This document shows, in pieces, positions 34,044 through 43,081 of a stretch of 64,000 nucleotides of DNA (position 1 is the first letter of the stretch; each line of letters starts with the position of its first letter). The notes beneath the pieces are model-generated. The model saw only the letters and a list, made by a program, of their open reading frames with translations, was not told the origin of the DNA and did not search any database. Source of the DNA: Paraburkholderia elongata (GTDB lineage Bacteria > Pseudomonadota > Gammaproteobacteria > Burkholderiales > Burkholderiaceae); assembly GCF_013177735.1 (NCBI RefSeq), contig NZ_WOEZ01000191.1, forward strand, positions 23,148 to 87,147, given 5' to 3'. The translations under genes and the position numbers were made by a program.

Positions 34044-35492
34044 AAGGTGAAGCTTTGCGGGAGAGGTGGTGAGGTCTTGCGGGAGTGTCGAGTGATGAGG
34101 TTCGGGAGCCTCGGTGAGCGGGTCCGGGACAGAACGTGAGCGGGTTCAGGAGCCGCCCCAAAAGCGCGGTTTGGCTAAAGGTGAGATTTTGCAGGACCTG
34201 AGCGCCCCGGATCGCCCGGCAGCACTTAAAAGTCGGTTCAGAGCGCGGCCGGCCTGAAGGTGAGCGCTTTCGGGACCGCCGTGGACCCCAATTTTTGACC
34301 TTATTTTGGTCTCGTAAACCCCATTGGTGAGTCAAGACAGGAGAAAACGCGAACCGAAGGTGAGACTTTCCGGGGCCGAGTCGCCATTTTTGCCTCAATT
34401 TTGTGCATTTTGGCGCTTAAGGTGAGCGTTTGCGGGAGCTGAACGGGATTTCGACCGAAATTCTGTCCGCTGCGTCGACGGGGTCGTCAGTCACCCTTGA
34501 GGAAAGGTGAGCGAATTCGGGAGGCGTGGATCGAGGCGATGGCCGGCTCGTCAAATTGCCTGTTTTGGGCCAGAGGTGAGGTTTTTCGGGAGTCTTTTTG
34601 GACGCTTGCGATCGCTAAGGTGAGGAAATACAGGACCAAAATCGCTGCGATGGGCCGGAAAAGCCCTACGGACGCTGTCAGAGCCGTTCCGATTTTGCGG
34701 TTGCTGAATTCCTAAGGTGAGGTTTTTCGGGGCCCTTCGGGTTGCGACTGGAAACGGCAGATTTCACTGAAAAGCTGCTTAAGGTGAGGATATACGGGAG
34801 CAGGTACCCATAGCTGGGTTAACAGTGACTCTATAAGTCAATGAAATCATTGAATAATTTTTGTGCGCTGCGCAAAGGTGAGGTTTTTCGGGGGGGCTTT
34901 TCCGTGACCCGCGCAGGCCTCTTCCCAGCTCATTGGTGAGGCTTTTCGGGAGTATTTATCGGTGTTTTTTCAGGTCTCCAGGTCCGGAGGCCGCGTCGTT
35001 CCGAGCGCTCAGCAGGAGTTAAGGTGAGCTTTTTCGGGGGAGTTTGTCGCGACTCGGATCTCAGTCTTTCGCTAATGAGGTGTTTGTCTGCCGGGTTCGG
35101 CAGCCTCTATTCAACTGGACATGTAGCGATTGCCGTGCGTATCTGTGCGGCGAAGGCCATATGGCCGCGATCGACGGGGCGTGGGTTCCGGCGAGCTTCG
35201 TTGCGGCACCCACCTGGATATAGCGAGTTCAGCGCGCGTGCCGGGCTCCTCCCCTCCCCTATTCGCCGAAATGAGCCGAAGCGCCTTCGCGCCACAGACT
35301 CAGGGCGAGTGCGCCCCGCTCGCAACCTGCGCATGGCCAAAATTCAAGAGAATTTTTTTGAGGTGAGAAGATTCGGGATCGAACAGCTCCCGTTCGCGGC
35401 AGGTCAGAAATCGGTCAGTATTTCGGGAGGCCGCGGCCTGTAAGGATGCCCTGAACCTGGCGCGAAACGGGTGAGGTGAGGGTTTTCGGGAG
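34044..35492 (+). repeat. Main iteron array, about twenty copies
   Basis: Copies of AAGGTGAG-N6-CGGGAG start near 34044, 34066, 34091, 34111, 34134, 34177, 34257, 34324, 34357, 34419, 34504, 34572, 34617, 34715, 34781, 34875, 34933, 35021, 35360 and 35473. The first five are 19-26 bp apart (about two helical turns); later ones are spaced 44-100 bp or more. All point toward rep. Variants end CAGGAC or CGGGGC. Confidence 0.9.
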
Positions 35493-35610
35493 TTGCTCGA
35501 GGTGAGTTGCGCTTCGTAAACTCACTTCACCGGGAACGGTGAGACCCACGCTATAGACGTGTATCACCACAGCCGGTATGCTCTCGGCAAATCCCTCCTC
35601 GACCAGACGC

Positions 35611-36960
35611 ATGGCCACGAAGCGCGCGAAGAAGACAGATGTAGTCAGCCCGAGCTCGGCCGAATTGCGCAAAGCCGTCGAGGCGATCGCCATCCAGCCC
35701 AAGAGCGGCAAGATCACGCTGCTCACCCGCAAGTTGTTCAACGTTCTGCTTGCCGTCGCTCAGCAAGCTGACGAGTCCGGTGACACTTATCGGGCCTTGC
35801 TGTCCGACATCGTCGCCAATTCAGCATTCGATTCGAACGACACGGCGCTCGTGAAAGAGCACCTGCGGCGTATGGTGTCGGTGCAGGTCGAATGGAGTAC
35901 CGGTACGTCCAGCCAGAAACCGGGCCGGAAATGGGGTATCTCCACGCTGATTGCCGACGCGGAAATTCTCGAGGACCCCACCACCCGCCGCGTCTGGGTG
36001 GAGTTCTCATTTGCGCCGAAGATCAAGAAGAAGCTGCTCGATCCGGTTCAGTATGCACGGCTGAGTCTGCAGTTCCAAAGCCAGCTGCGCAGTAGCGCGG
36101 GTCTCGCACTTTACGAGATTTGCGTTCGCTACCTGACCAACCCGAGCCATCTGACGATGCGCGAATCATGGGAATGGTGGCGCCCTATCCTCTCCGGCAC
36201 ACCGGACACCGAAGCGGGTGACGAGGCGAAGCGCGAATACAAGTACTTCAAGCGAGACTACCTGCGCCCGGCCATCGCCGAAGTGAATGCGGTCACCAAC
36301 ATCTTTGTCGAATTGATCGAGCACCGGGAAGGGCGGCGGGTCGCCGAGATCCAGTTCCGCGTGACCGAGCGCAAGCAGCCCATGCTCGCACTCGACGAAC
36401 ACCCGAATGTGTTCGACAGCACCTTGGTCGACCGGATGGTGAAGATCGGCATTCCGCTGAAAGAAGCGCAAACACTGTATGCCGATAGCGAAGAAAATCG
36501 GATTCGCGCGGCTCTGCAGATGACCGAGCAACGCATGCGCAGCACGTCGTTGCCCGCTGTGCGTAGCGCACCGGCTCTGTTCAAGGATGCGTTGAAGAAG
36601 GGCTATGCGCCGCCGGTCGAGGCGCTGCCGTCCGGTAGCGGTGGCAAAGCCGCGGTGGCCGCGCCGGCGGACGACCTGAAAGCGCGTCTGCTTGGCGAGT
36701 ATTCGGCGGTTCGCCGCAAGGAAGCGCGCGAGCTTTACGACGAGCAAGGTGAGTCCGAGCGGGAGATTGCGCGGAAGTCGTTTGAGGAAGACGAGTTGCC
36801 GGATCTCGGCACGCATATGCGGGACGACTGGCGTCGTCGTGGACTGGACTCGAAGATCGTCGAAACGGCGTTCTTCGATTGGCTGGCTCGCAAAACCTGG
36901 GGCGAACCCACCGATGGCGATCTGCTCGCCTTCACGCTGAGCCAGTCGCGCGCAGCGTAA
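35611..36960 (+). CDS. Rep_3-family replication initiator
   Basis: A 449-residue plasmid-type initiator with two winged-helix domains: KSGKITLLTRKLFNVLLAVA begins the first (about residues 30-150), and LSLQFQSQLRSSAGLALYEI with the EYKYFKRDYLRPAIAEVN signature lies in the second (about 150-270). The C-terminal third is charged and specific to this group. It binds iterons and opens the origin; about 20 iterons lie just upstream and about 20 more lie elsewhere in the window. ATG 35611 (MATKRAKKTD) is chosen because of its basic N-terminus; ATG 35578 in frame is possible, neither has a clear RBS. The gene converges on parB. Confidence 0.92.
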   Translation: MATKRAKKTDVVSPSSAELRKAVEAIAIQPKSGKITLLTRKLFNVLLAVAQQADESGDTYRALLSDIVANSAFDSNDTALVKEHLRRMVSVQVEWSTGTSSQKPGRKWGISTLIADAEILEDPTTRRVWVEFSFAPKIKKKLLDPVQYARLSLQFQSQLRSSAGLALYEICVRYLTNPSHLTMRESWEWWRPILSGTPDTEAGDEAKREYKYFKRDYLRPAIAEVNAVTNIFVELIEHREGRRVAEIQFRVTERKQPMLALDEHPNVFDSTLVDRMVKIGIPLKEAQTLYADSEENRIRAALQMTEQRMRSTSLPAVRSAPALFKDALKKGYAPPVEALPSGSGGKAAVAAPADDLKARLLGEYSAVRRKEARELYDEQGESEREIARKSFEEDELPDLGTHMRDDWRRRGLDSKIVETAFFDWLARKTWGEPTDGDLLAFTLSQSRAA

Positions 36961-36983
36961 TCATCAAGATTGCATCAAGAAAA

Positions 36984-37017
36984 ACGGCGGCCACTTTCGT
37001 GCGCCGCCGTATTTTTT
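36984..37017. terminator. Bidirectional terminator between rep and parB
   Basis: ACGGCGGC (36984-36991) pairs with GCCGCCGT (37003-37010), followed on the plus strand by ATTTTTT and preceded by an A-run that gives a U-run on the minus strand. It serves both convergent genes. Confidence 0.85.
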
Positions 37018-37052
37018 CCTGCTGATACTGTCCTTCTGCTACTTCCCCGCAG

Positions 37053-38108
37053 TTACTTCAGCATCTTTTCAATCTGACGAAGAATGTCGTCACGCTTTTC
37101 ACGCGTGAGACCCTTCAGACGCAGTTCAATTCGATCGTCCCCATACGATTTCAGATCGCCTACCGCGACACCGCCGAGCTTGATTTCCAGACGCTGCGCA
37201 TAGCGCTGCCGACCCGCCGGCTTGGTGCTTTCCTGCGCGCTTGCCCTGCCCTTCACGATGTCCGCGACTTGTCGCGTGCTCAGGTCGTCTGAGAGGATTT
37301 TGTTGATCAGACGCAGCGTAGCGTCGGCGCCGCGGGCAGTGTGATATCGGCCCACCTGATACGCCATGTTCGAACCAAAGCGGTCAGGCCTTGCGACCAT
37401 CTCATGCATTATCACCTCGGGCAGCTTTGCGATCGACAGGGCGACCGCGACGGTCGACTCGTCCAATCCAAGATGTTCGGCGAGCTCCTTCTGGCTCTGG
37501 AAATGCCGATCGTCGAGAAAGCGTTTCCAGACGACGGCGTTGTCGAACACCGTCTGCGAATCGCGCTGGACGTTGAGGTCGTAGCCGAGCTTGTAGCTTT
37601 GGATGCCGATCGGCAGATCGATAACGATCGCCTTCACCGATTCCTTGTTCGCTTCCTTAAGCGCCCGTACACGCCGGCCGCCGTCGCTGACAAAGTAGGT
37701 GCCGGGATTGTCGTAATCGGGAATGACGTGAATCGCCTGCTGCTGCCCCTGCTTCGCCAGATTGACGGCAAGCTCGGCAATCGACGACTTCAGATAGAAG
37801 TGGCGCGGATTGAACGGGCTCGGCTTGATCGTTTTGAGCGCGAGCTCGATGACCTGGCCTGGACGGTAAGTATGCTCGATTCGCCACGCACGGTAGGCCG
37901 CCGACTCATTGGCGATATCGACCGCTTCGACTTCCGCGATGTCCTGCGACATAACCGACTGGATGGGGCGGCTCGGCGCATCGCCAGTCGTGGCGCCATT
38001 CTTGACCAAACCGTCGATCGCATTCAGGCGGTCGAGGGCGGTTCGCTTTTCGCTGCTGGTCGTATCAGGACGTGCTTGAAAGCCTTTGGCGAATTGGGAG
38101 GGTTTCAT
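37053..38108 (-). CDS. parB: ParB-family partition protein
   Basis: A 351-residue centromere-binding protein. The N-terminal CTPase/ParB domain spans about 85-190 with VSDGGRRVRALKEAN (the GERRxRA motif), followed by an HTH (KELAEHLGLDESTVAVALS) and a C-terminal dimerisation part. It binds parS; three TTTATGCGCATAAA palindromes lie within 1.1 kb upstream. It is 24 bp downstream of parA, with one parS between them, and AAGGA precedes ATG 38108. Confidence 0.93.
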   Translation of the reverse strand: MKPSQFAKGFQARPDTTSSEKRTALDRLNAIDGLVKNGATTGDAPSRPIQSVMSQDIAEVEAVDIANESAAYRAWRIEHTYRPGQVIELALKTIKPSPFNPRHFYLKSSIAELAVNLAKQGQQQAIHVIPDYDNPGTYFVSDGGRRVRALKEANKESVKAIVIDLPIGIQSYKLGYDLNVQRDSQTVFDNAVVWKRFLDDRHFQSQKELAEHLGLDESTVAVALSIAKLPEVIMHEMVARPDRFGSNMAYQVGRYHTARGADATLRLINKILSDDLSTRQVADIVKGRASAQESTKPAGRQRYAQRLEIKLGGVAVGDLKSYGDDRIELRLKGLTREKRDDILRQIEKMLK

Positions 38109-38117
38109 TCAGGGTCC

Positions 38118-38131
38118 TTTATGCGCATAAA
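38118..38131. promoter_or_regulatory. parS-type palindrome 1
   Basis: TTTATGCGCATAAA, a perfect 14-bp palindrome, lies in the parA-parB gap just upstream of parB. It matches the core of the chromosome-2 parS motif GTTTATGCGCATAAAC as I recall it, with both outer bases different (C and T). Confidence 0.8.
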
Positions 38132-38132
38132 T

Positions 38133-38795
38133 TCAGGGGAGCAAGGCTGCGATCTCGTTGGCGCACGCCCGTACTTCGATGGCGGCGAGCTTGGCGCCGC
38201 GATCGTTCATCTGAAGCACTGTTTGCCCTAACGCCATTGCCTGCTTATAGGCTTCGCGCGTCGGGATCTGGGTCTTGAGCAGTGGGAAGCCTAGCTCTTC
38301 CAACGCGCGCTTCAGTTCGCGCGTCAACATCCGCTTCTCTTCGGTCTTATTCAGTAGAAAGACTGCGCGCAGGTCCTCGTTCATGACCTGGGCTTGCTGC
38401 ACGAGCTTTACCAATCCAACGCTCGACCAATAGTCGGCGGGCGACGACGACGTTGGCATGATCGCGACGCTCGCCGCGAGTAACACGACGCCGGACACTT
38501 TCTCGGTGATGGAGGGGGGGCAGTCGACGACGATGATGTCGTAGTCCGCCACGAACTTCTTGATCTCGCGATGGATCTGGCTGCCGGCTTCGGAGAGATT
38601 GACGACCGGAAAGGGGATGCCGGTTTCGCCGTCTGATGATGCACTGGCCCAGTGGACCAGTGTGTTTTGACCATCTGCGTCTACAACGAGGACGCGCTTG
38701 CCTTTCTCATGGAACGCAGCGCCGAGGTGCATCGCGATTGTGCTCTTCCCGACCCCACCCTTCTGCTGAGTTACCGCGATGATTTCTGCTGCCAA
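38133..38795 (-). CDS. parA: ParA-family partition ATPase
   Basis: A 220-residue deviant-Walker ATPase: TQQKGGVGKSTIAMHLG is the Walker A with the signature lysine, VLVVDADGQNT the A' motif, and IIVVDCPPS Walker B. The short form without an N-terminal HTH is type Ib-like, which does not itself act as a repressor. The start is TTG 38795, strongly supported by GAGGAGGTGAAG. Together with ParB and parS it segregates the replicon. Confidence 0.94.
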   Translation of the reverse strand: MAAEIIAVTQQKGGVGKSTIAMHLGAAFHEKGKRVLVVDADGQNTLVHWASASSDGETGIPFPVVNLSEAGSQIHREIKKFVADYDIIVVDCPPSITEKVSGVVLLAASVAIMPTSSSPADYWSSVGLVKLVQQAQVMNEDLRAVFLLNKTEEKRMLTRELKRALEELGFPLLKTQIPTREAYKQAMALGQTVLQMNDRGAKLAAIEVRACANEIAALLP

Positions 38796-38897
38796 TCTTC
38801 ACCTCCTCTTTTTAGACGCAGATGGATTTTACCTGGATGAATTCGCATTTCAATCGTTTTTGTGTAAACGCGAGACGAAATAGCGATTTGAGATAGG

Positions 38898-38911
38898 TTT
38901 ATGCGCATAAA
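38898..38911. promoter_or_regulatory. parS-type palindrome 2
   Basis: GTTTATGCGCATAAAG: the 14-bp palindrome with a matching left G, 103 bp upstream of the parA start. Confidence 0.85.
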
Positions 38912-39196
38912 GGCGGTGACGGGGCGCAGCTAACGCGTAGCGGCGTCGATGCGCTTATCGGTGGGAATAGGTTTGGCGGCGCCTGGGAAATATCAGGCGC
39001 TATGAGATGGCGAACGGAGTGACGCGCTACGCGACTCAGCTCGATGTGGAGTTGCGCTATCGGATGTAGCGGGGAGCGTCAGTCATCTTGGATTCAGTGC
39101 TGCGCCGAGCGTCCCTTTTGCATGGCCCGGCTATTGGCGGCAACGAGGCGTATGCGGATCGCGCTCGTGCCCGCGAGTCGTTTGGTGTCGATGGTC

Positions 39197-39210
39197 TTTA
39201 TGCGCATAAA
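39197..39210. promoter_or_regulatory. parS-type palindrome 3
   Basis: CTTTATGCGCATAAAC: the 14-bp palindrome with a matching right C, 300 bp from site 2. Confidence 0.85.
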
Positions 39211-39379
39211 CCGAACGACACCACATCACCAACAGGCAAAGTCTCTTTCCCAACCAAACGAAACCCGATCGTCCCACCCCGCCTCGCCCAGCGACCTCAC
39301 CACCCGATACCCGCCACCCGCTAAAATCCCCACAAAAACCTCCCTGCAACCCAATGCCAACAACGCCTACCAAACAACC

Positions 39380-39740
39380 ATGATCACCATCTACCACAAC
39401 CCCCGCTGTTCAAAATCGCGAGCCACGTGCGACCTGATTGCTAGCACCTACAACAGCGCAAACGAAGCAACCGAAATTGTTGAGTACCTGAAGCAGCCGC
39501 TCACGGTCGCGCAGTTAAAGCAACTCAACGCGCAGCTAGGCTGCACAGTCCGCGAGATGATCCGCGACACCGAAGCCGAATACAAAGCACTCGAACTCTC
39601 CGACGCTACGTTGACTGACGCTCAGTTATACGAAGCATTGGCAAAGCACCCCCATCCTCCTGCAACGACCGATCGTCGTGCGAAACGGGCGGGCCGTGAT
39701 TGGCCGCCCGCCGGAAAATGTCGAAGCGCTATTCGCCTAG
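39380..39740 (+). pseudogene. arsC: ArsC/Spx-family arsenate reductase, frameshifted
   Basis: From ATG 39380 the product begins ITIYHNPRCSKSRATCDL, with the catalytic Cys of arsenate reductase, and runs as a normal ArsC for about 90 residues. At a C5 run (39649-39653) the frame shifts: the expected LLQRPIVVRNGRAVIGRPP and ENVEALFA, with the family arginines, are encoded in the next frame up to TAG 39738-39740. One base too many in the run explains it. As it stands, the product ends with an unrelated tail at 39766. Either a pseudogene or a sequencing error. Confidence 0.85.
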
Positions 39741-39767
39741 GCGTCGAAACATCACGGCCTAAGTAAC

Positions 39768-40751
39768 CTAGGCCTTGGCAGGCAATGCAGCGTCCTTCGT
39801 CACGATCTTTGTCGGGATGATGCGCAGTTCGCTGAACGTGTCGGCAATACGTTGTTGTTCTGCAAGTACGTTCGCGTCGACGGGTTTGTAGATGTGCGCG
39901 TAGTGCCGCAAACCCGCTTCGATCACGCCTGCGTCGAGCCCTTGAATCGGCGCGAGCTGGGCGGCTGCTTCGCTGTAGTGGCCACGTACCCACGCCCCCT
40001 CTTTACCCACCTCGTCCATCATGATCGCGAGCACGTCACCGTTTTGCTGCGCAAACGGCCGCGCGCTCAGGAAGAATTGATGGTGACTCACGATACCTTC
40101 GGCGTCGGCAAGCAGGCGGGCATTCGACTGGCGTTTTGCCGCCTCGAGAAACGGATCCCAGATCGCCCATGCGTCGATCGCACCGCGTTCGAAGGCCGCA
40201 CGCGCATCGGCGGGCGGCAGAAAAACAGGGTGGACATCGTTGTACTTCACGCCGCTCTTCTGCAATGCGGCGACCAGAAACCAGTGAACGTCCGAACCCT
40301 TGTTGAGCGCGATCTTTTTGCCCTTCAGATCGGCCAGCGTTTTGATCGGCGCGTCCTGATGCACGAGGATGCCTTCGGCATGCGGCGTCGGGATCTCATA
40401 AGCCGTGTAGACGAAGTTCGCGCCGGCCGCTTGCGCGAACACTGGCGGCGCCTCGCCGACATAACCGAAGTCGATCGCGCCGATATTCAATCCTTCGAGC
40501 AACTGCGGCCCGGCGGGAAACTCAGTCCACTTAACCGTGATGCCAAGCGGAGCGAGTCGCTTTTCGAGCGTGCCGTGCGCCTTTAGCAACACGAGCGTAC
40601 TGGCCGCTTTCTGATAACCGATGCGAAATTCCTTCGCGTGCGTGTCCGCGGCGAAGACTGATGTGGAGACAATGGGCAAGGCCGCGGCGGCCAGCGATGC
40701 GCCCATACCGGCGATAAACGCGCGGCGCTTGAGCAGCGGATGACGGGACAT
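39768..40751 (-). CDS. SsuA-type aliphatic sulfonate-binding periplasmic protein
   Basis: A 327-residue solute-binding protein of the SsuA/nitrate-taurine-binding class. The N-terminus has a Tat-like signal (KRRAFIAGMGASLAAAAL). The mature part shows FRIGYQKAASTLVLLKA, GAIDFGYVGEAPPVFAQ and KGSDVHWFLVAAL, all typical of SsuA. It would deliver alkanesulfonates to an SsuBC ABC transporter, but no permease, ATPase or monooxygenase gene is adjacent. ATG 40751 starts at the signal peptide. Sulfur-limitation control is likely but not visible. Confidence 0.88.
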   Translation of the reverse strand: MSRHPLLKRRAFIAGMGASLAAAALPIVSTSVFAADTHAKEFRIGYQKAASTLVLLKAHGTLEKRLAPLGITVKWTEFPAGPQLLEGLNIGAIDFGYVGEAPPVFAQAAGANFVYTAYEIPTPHAEGILVHQDAPIKTLADLKGKKIALNKGSDVHWFLVAALQKSGVKYNDVHPVFLPPADARAAFERGAIDAWAIWDPFLEAAKRQSNARLLADAEGIVSHHQFFLSARPFAQQNGDVLAIMMDEVGKEGAWVRGHYSEAAAQLAPIQGLDAGVIEAGLRHYAHIYKPVDANVLAEQQRIADTFSELRIIPTKIVTKDAALPAKA

Positions 40752-40979
40752 AAAAGTGCTCGTTAAAAAGACGGACGCAAAACGGACCGATTGGCTCTGA
40801 CGATAATTCGTCTGCAAGCCTGGACGAACCGATAAATTCGCATAAGCAAATCACGCTGGAAGGCATGGGACACATCAGCGGTCCCTGTCTGCGTGCCTGG
40901 CCGCGTCAAGTCGGCGCGCCCCGCTACGATCCGTCATCCGCGCGCAGTCGCGGCTGCGTCAATCAAAAAAAAGGACATC

Positions 40980-42353
40980 GTGCATCTGACGACAACACTC
41001 GCGCCGTGGTCATCCCACGACACTCAACTAATCTTGTCGTGCGTGCTCGGGCTCGCACTGATCATCGTTTTCATTAGCGTGCTGAAGCTCGCGCCGTTTC
41101 TGTCGATTCTGGTCGGCACGTTCGCGGCGGGCTTTTCGGCCGGTCTGCCGCTGGAAGCGGTGGCCAGCGCATTCAGCAAAGGCGCGGGTGCGTTGCTCGG
41201 GGACGTCGGCATCATCATCGCGCTTGGGGCGATGCTCGGTGCGCTGATGGCGGAATCAGGCGCGGCCGATCGGCTCGTCTCGACCATCCTCAAACATTCC
41301 ACGCCACGCACGCTGCCGTGGATGATGGCGCTGGTGGCGATCATCGTCGGCTTGCCGCTTTTCTTTGAAGTCGGTCTGGTGATGATGGTGCCGATCATCT
41401 TCGTGATGGCGCGCCGCTCGCAGCAGCCGATCCTGCGTATTGCGATTCCCGCGCTCGCCGGCATGACCACGCTGCACGCACTGCTGCCGCCGCATCCGGG
41501 TCCGCTGATCGCGGTGAGCGCGTTGCATGCCGATCTCGGGCTGACGCTCGGTCTTGGCCTGATCGTCGCGATTCCGGCGGTCATTCTCGCTGGCCCGGTC
41601 TACGGCATCTGGTTGTCGAAACGGATGCACGTGGTCGAGCCGGAAGAAATGGGCAATCTGTTCACCGCGCATCAAAACACCGGCGAGCCGCCGAGTTTTG
41701 CGATCTCGCTCATCACGATCCTGTTGCCGGTCGTGCTGATGCTGGGCCGCACAGTTGCCAAACTTCTGCTTCATCCCGAGACCTTCCTGTTCAACGCACT
41801 CAATTTTCTGGGTGAGCCGTTGGTCGCGCTCGGCCTCACCGTGCTGTTCGCGGTGGTGGCGCTAGGCTGGTCGCGTGGCATGGCGCGCGACCGGGTCAGC
41901 GGCATTCTGCGCAAGAGCTTGCCGCCGATCGCCGCGCTGCTGCTCATCGGCGCAGGCGGTGGCCTCAAGCAGGCGCTCGTAGTGGCCGGTATCAGCACGA
42001 CGATCGGCAAGATCGCCATTGGCGCGCACATGCCGCTGATTCTGCTGGCGTGGCTGATCGCCGTCGCGCTGCGGCAGGCCACCGGTTCCGCGACAGTTGC
42101 GACCACCACGACCGCCGGTATCGTCGCGCCGGTCGTCGCGGGCCTCAGCACGACGCACAATTCGCTGTTGGCGCTCGCGATCGGCGCCGGTTCCGTGTTC
42201 TTTTGCCACGTGAACGATGCGGGCTTCTGGATGGTGCGTGAATACTTCGGGCTGCAATTGAAGCAGACGGTGATGGTCTGGTCGGTGCTGCAGACGATCG
42301 CATCCGTCGTCGGCCTCGTATTGACGTTCGCGTTGTGGACCATGTTGACCTGA
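40980..42353 (+). CDS. GntP-family gluconate:H+ symporter
   Basis: A 457-residue membrane protein with 12-14 hydrophobic segments. Family signatures are FAAGFSAGLPLEAV, GLPLFFEVGLVMMVPI, LHALLPPHPGPLIA and the C-terminal RQATGSATVATTTTAGIV with HVNDAGFWMVREYF. It imports gluconate or related sugar acids with protons. GTG 40980 is chosen because AAGGA lies 5 nt upstream; the open frame extends further without support. Divergent from the SsuA-like gene; no gluconokinase is adjacent. Confidence 0.92.
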   Translation: MHLTTTLAPWSSHDTQLILSCVLGLALIIVFISVLKLAPFLSILVGTFAAGFSAGLPLEAVASAFSKGAGALLGDVGIIIALGAMLGALMAESGAADRLVSTILKHSTPRTLPWMMALVAIIVGLPLFFEVGLVMMVPIIFVMARRSQQPILRIAIPALAGMTTLHALLPPHPGPLIAVSALHADLGLTLGLGLIVAIPAVILAGPVYGIWLSKRMHVVEPEEMGNLFTAHQNTGEPPSFAISLITILLPVVLMLGRTVAKLLLHPETFLFNALNFLGEPLVALGLTVLFAVVALGWSRGMARDRVSGILRKSLPPIAALLLIGAGGGLKQALVVAGISTTIGKIAIGAHMPLILLAWLIAVALRQATGSATVATTTTAGIVAPVVAGLSTTHNSLLALAIGAGSVFFCHVNDAGFWMVREYFGLQLKQTVMVWSVLQTIASVVGLVLTFALWTMLT

Positions 42354-42490
42354 GCCCGGCATAGGGATCGCAAACGGTGGCAGGAATTGACGCTCGGCTG
42401 TCAATTCCGCACGGCCCTGTCCGCTTACACTGCTTCGGCATAGGCGAGGTGCAGTCCCGCCCCTCGCTCCCCTGTCCACGCGGAGCCACC

Positions 42491-42781
42491 ATGCTTGAAC
42501 TGAGACCGTCCTGCGAAGGATGCGGCAAATCACTGCCGCCGAACGCGCCCGACGCAATGATCTGCACGTACGAATGCACCTTCTGCGAAGTGTGTGCGCT
42601 CAGCGCGTTGCGCAATGTGTGTCCCAACTGCGGCGGCAATTTCCAGCATCGGCCGATCCGCACTCGTGCGCAGTTGGCCAAACATCCGGCTCGCGCCGAA
42701 GCGCATCCCGTCTCCATCGATGAAGCGTCGCACGCCAGCTTCTTCGAGCGCTACCGGAACACGCCGCCCGGCGAGCGCTAA
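42491..42781 (+). CDS. DUF1272 small zinc-binding protein
   Basis: A 96-residue protein with eight cysteines arranged CEGCG, ICTYECTFCEVCA and CPNCGG, the DUF1272 pattern, expected to bind two zinc ions in a RING-like or zinc-ribbon fold. Relatives start MLELRPxCE exactly as here. The C-terminal part is short and charged. GGAG precedes ATG 42491. The function is unknown; it stands alone. Confidence 0.88.
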   Translation: MLELRPSCEGCGKSLPPNAPDAMICTYECTFCEVCALSALRNVCPNCGGNFQHRPIRTRAQLAKHPARAEAHPVSIDEASHASFFERYRNTPPGER

Positions 42782-42877
42782 ACAAGCCACGAGCTGAGGG
42801 TGGCGTTCAATACGCCGCTCTCAGCTGCAGCCCACGAGGGCACCCCTCGACGGCACCGTTCAAGCCCAGACGCCACT

Positions 42878-43081
42878 TCAATCGTCGCTGCCGTCCGCTT
42901 CCGGCGACGCAATCCCGCTCACCGTACGCGCCGCCACGCGCAGCAGGCGAATCTGTTTGCGGTAGTTGCGGCAGCCGCTGCAAGTCGGCAGATGCAGCCG
43001 GATCGCGACCCATTCACCGATCGTCAAAGGGCGGTCGAGCGCGTCCGACAACAGGCGCGTGATGTTCTTACACTTCCCCAT
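42878..43081 (-). CDS. Zinc-finger anti-sigma factor (zf-HC2 type)
   Basis: A 67-residue protein with the HxxxCxxC zinc motif of anti-sigma factors (HLPTCSGC), after CKNITRLLSDALDRPLT. ATG 43081 is preferred to the ATG at 43087 because GAGAGG is correctly spaced only for the former. The start overlaps the end of the upstream sigma gene by 14 nt, so the two are translationally coupled. No membrane segment is present, so it is a cytosolic, possibly redox-sensing ZAS-type anti-sigma factor. Confidence 0.85.
   Translation of the reverse strand: MGKCKNITRLLSDALDRPLTIGEWVAIRLHLPTCSGCRNYRKQIRLLRVAARTVSGIASPEADGSDD

Larger units (their letters stand above)
33661..35610. other. Replication origin region of the secondary replicon
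   Basis: The 1.95-kb noncoding stretch between the divergent KfrA-like gene and rep holds about 20 iterons (34044-35492) and AT-rich blocks, the clearest at about 34817-34863 between iterons, a candidate unwinding element. I see no perfect TTATCCACA DnaA box in it. Its position next to a Rep_3 initiator and parAB is the standard layout of chromid origins in this group. Confidence 0.85.
38796..39379. other. Intergenic parS-bearing region upstream of parA
   Basis: This 584-bp stretch contains two parS palindromes (38898 and 39197) and the parA promoter. I see no protein-coding gene in it; the open frames crossing it lack codon-use or family support. Confidence 0.6.
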
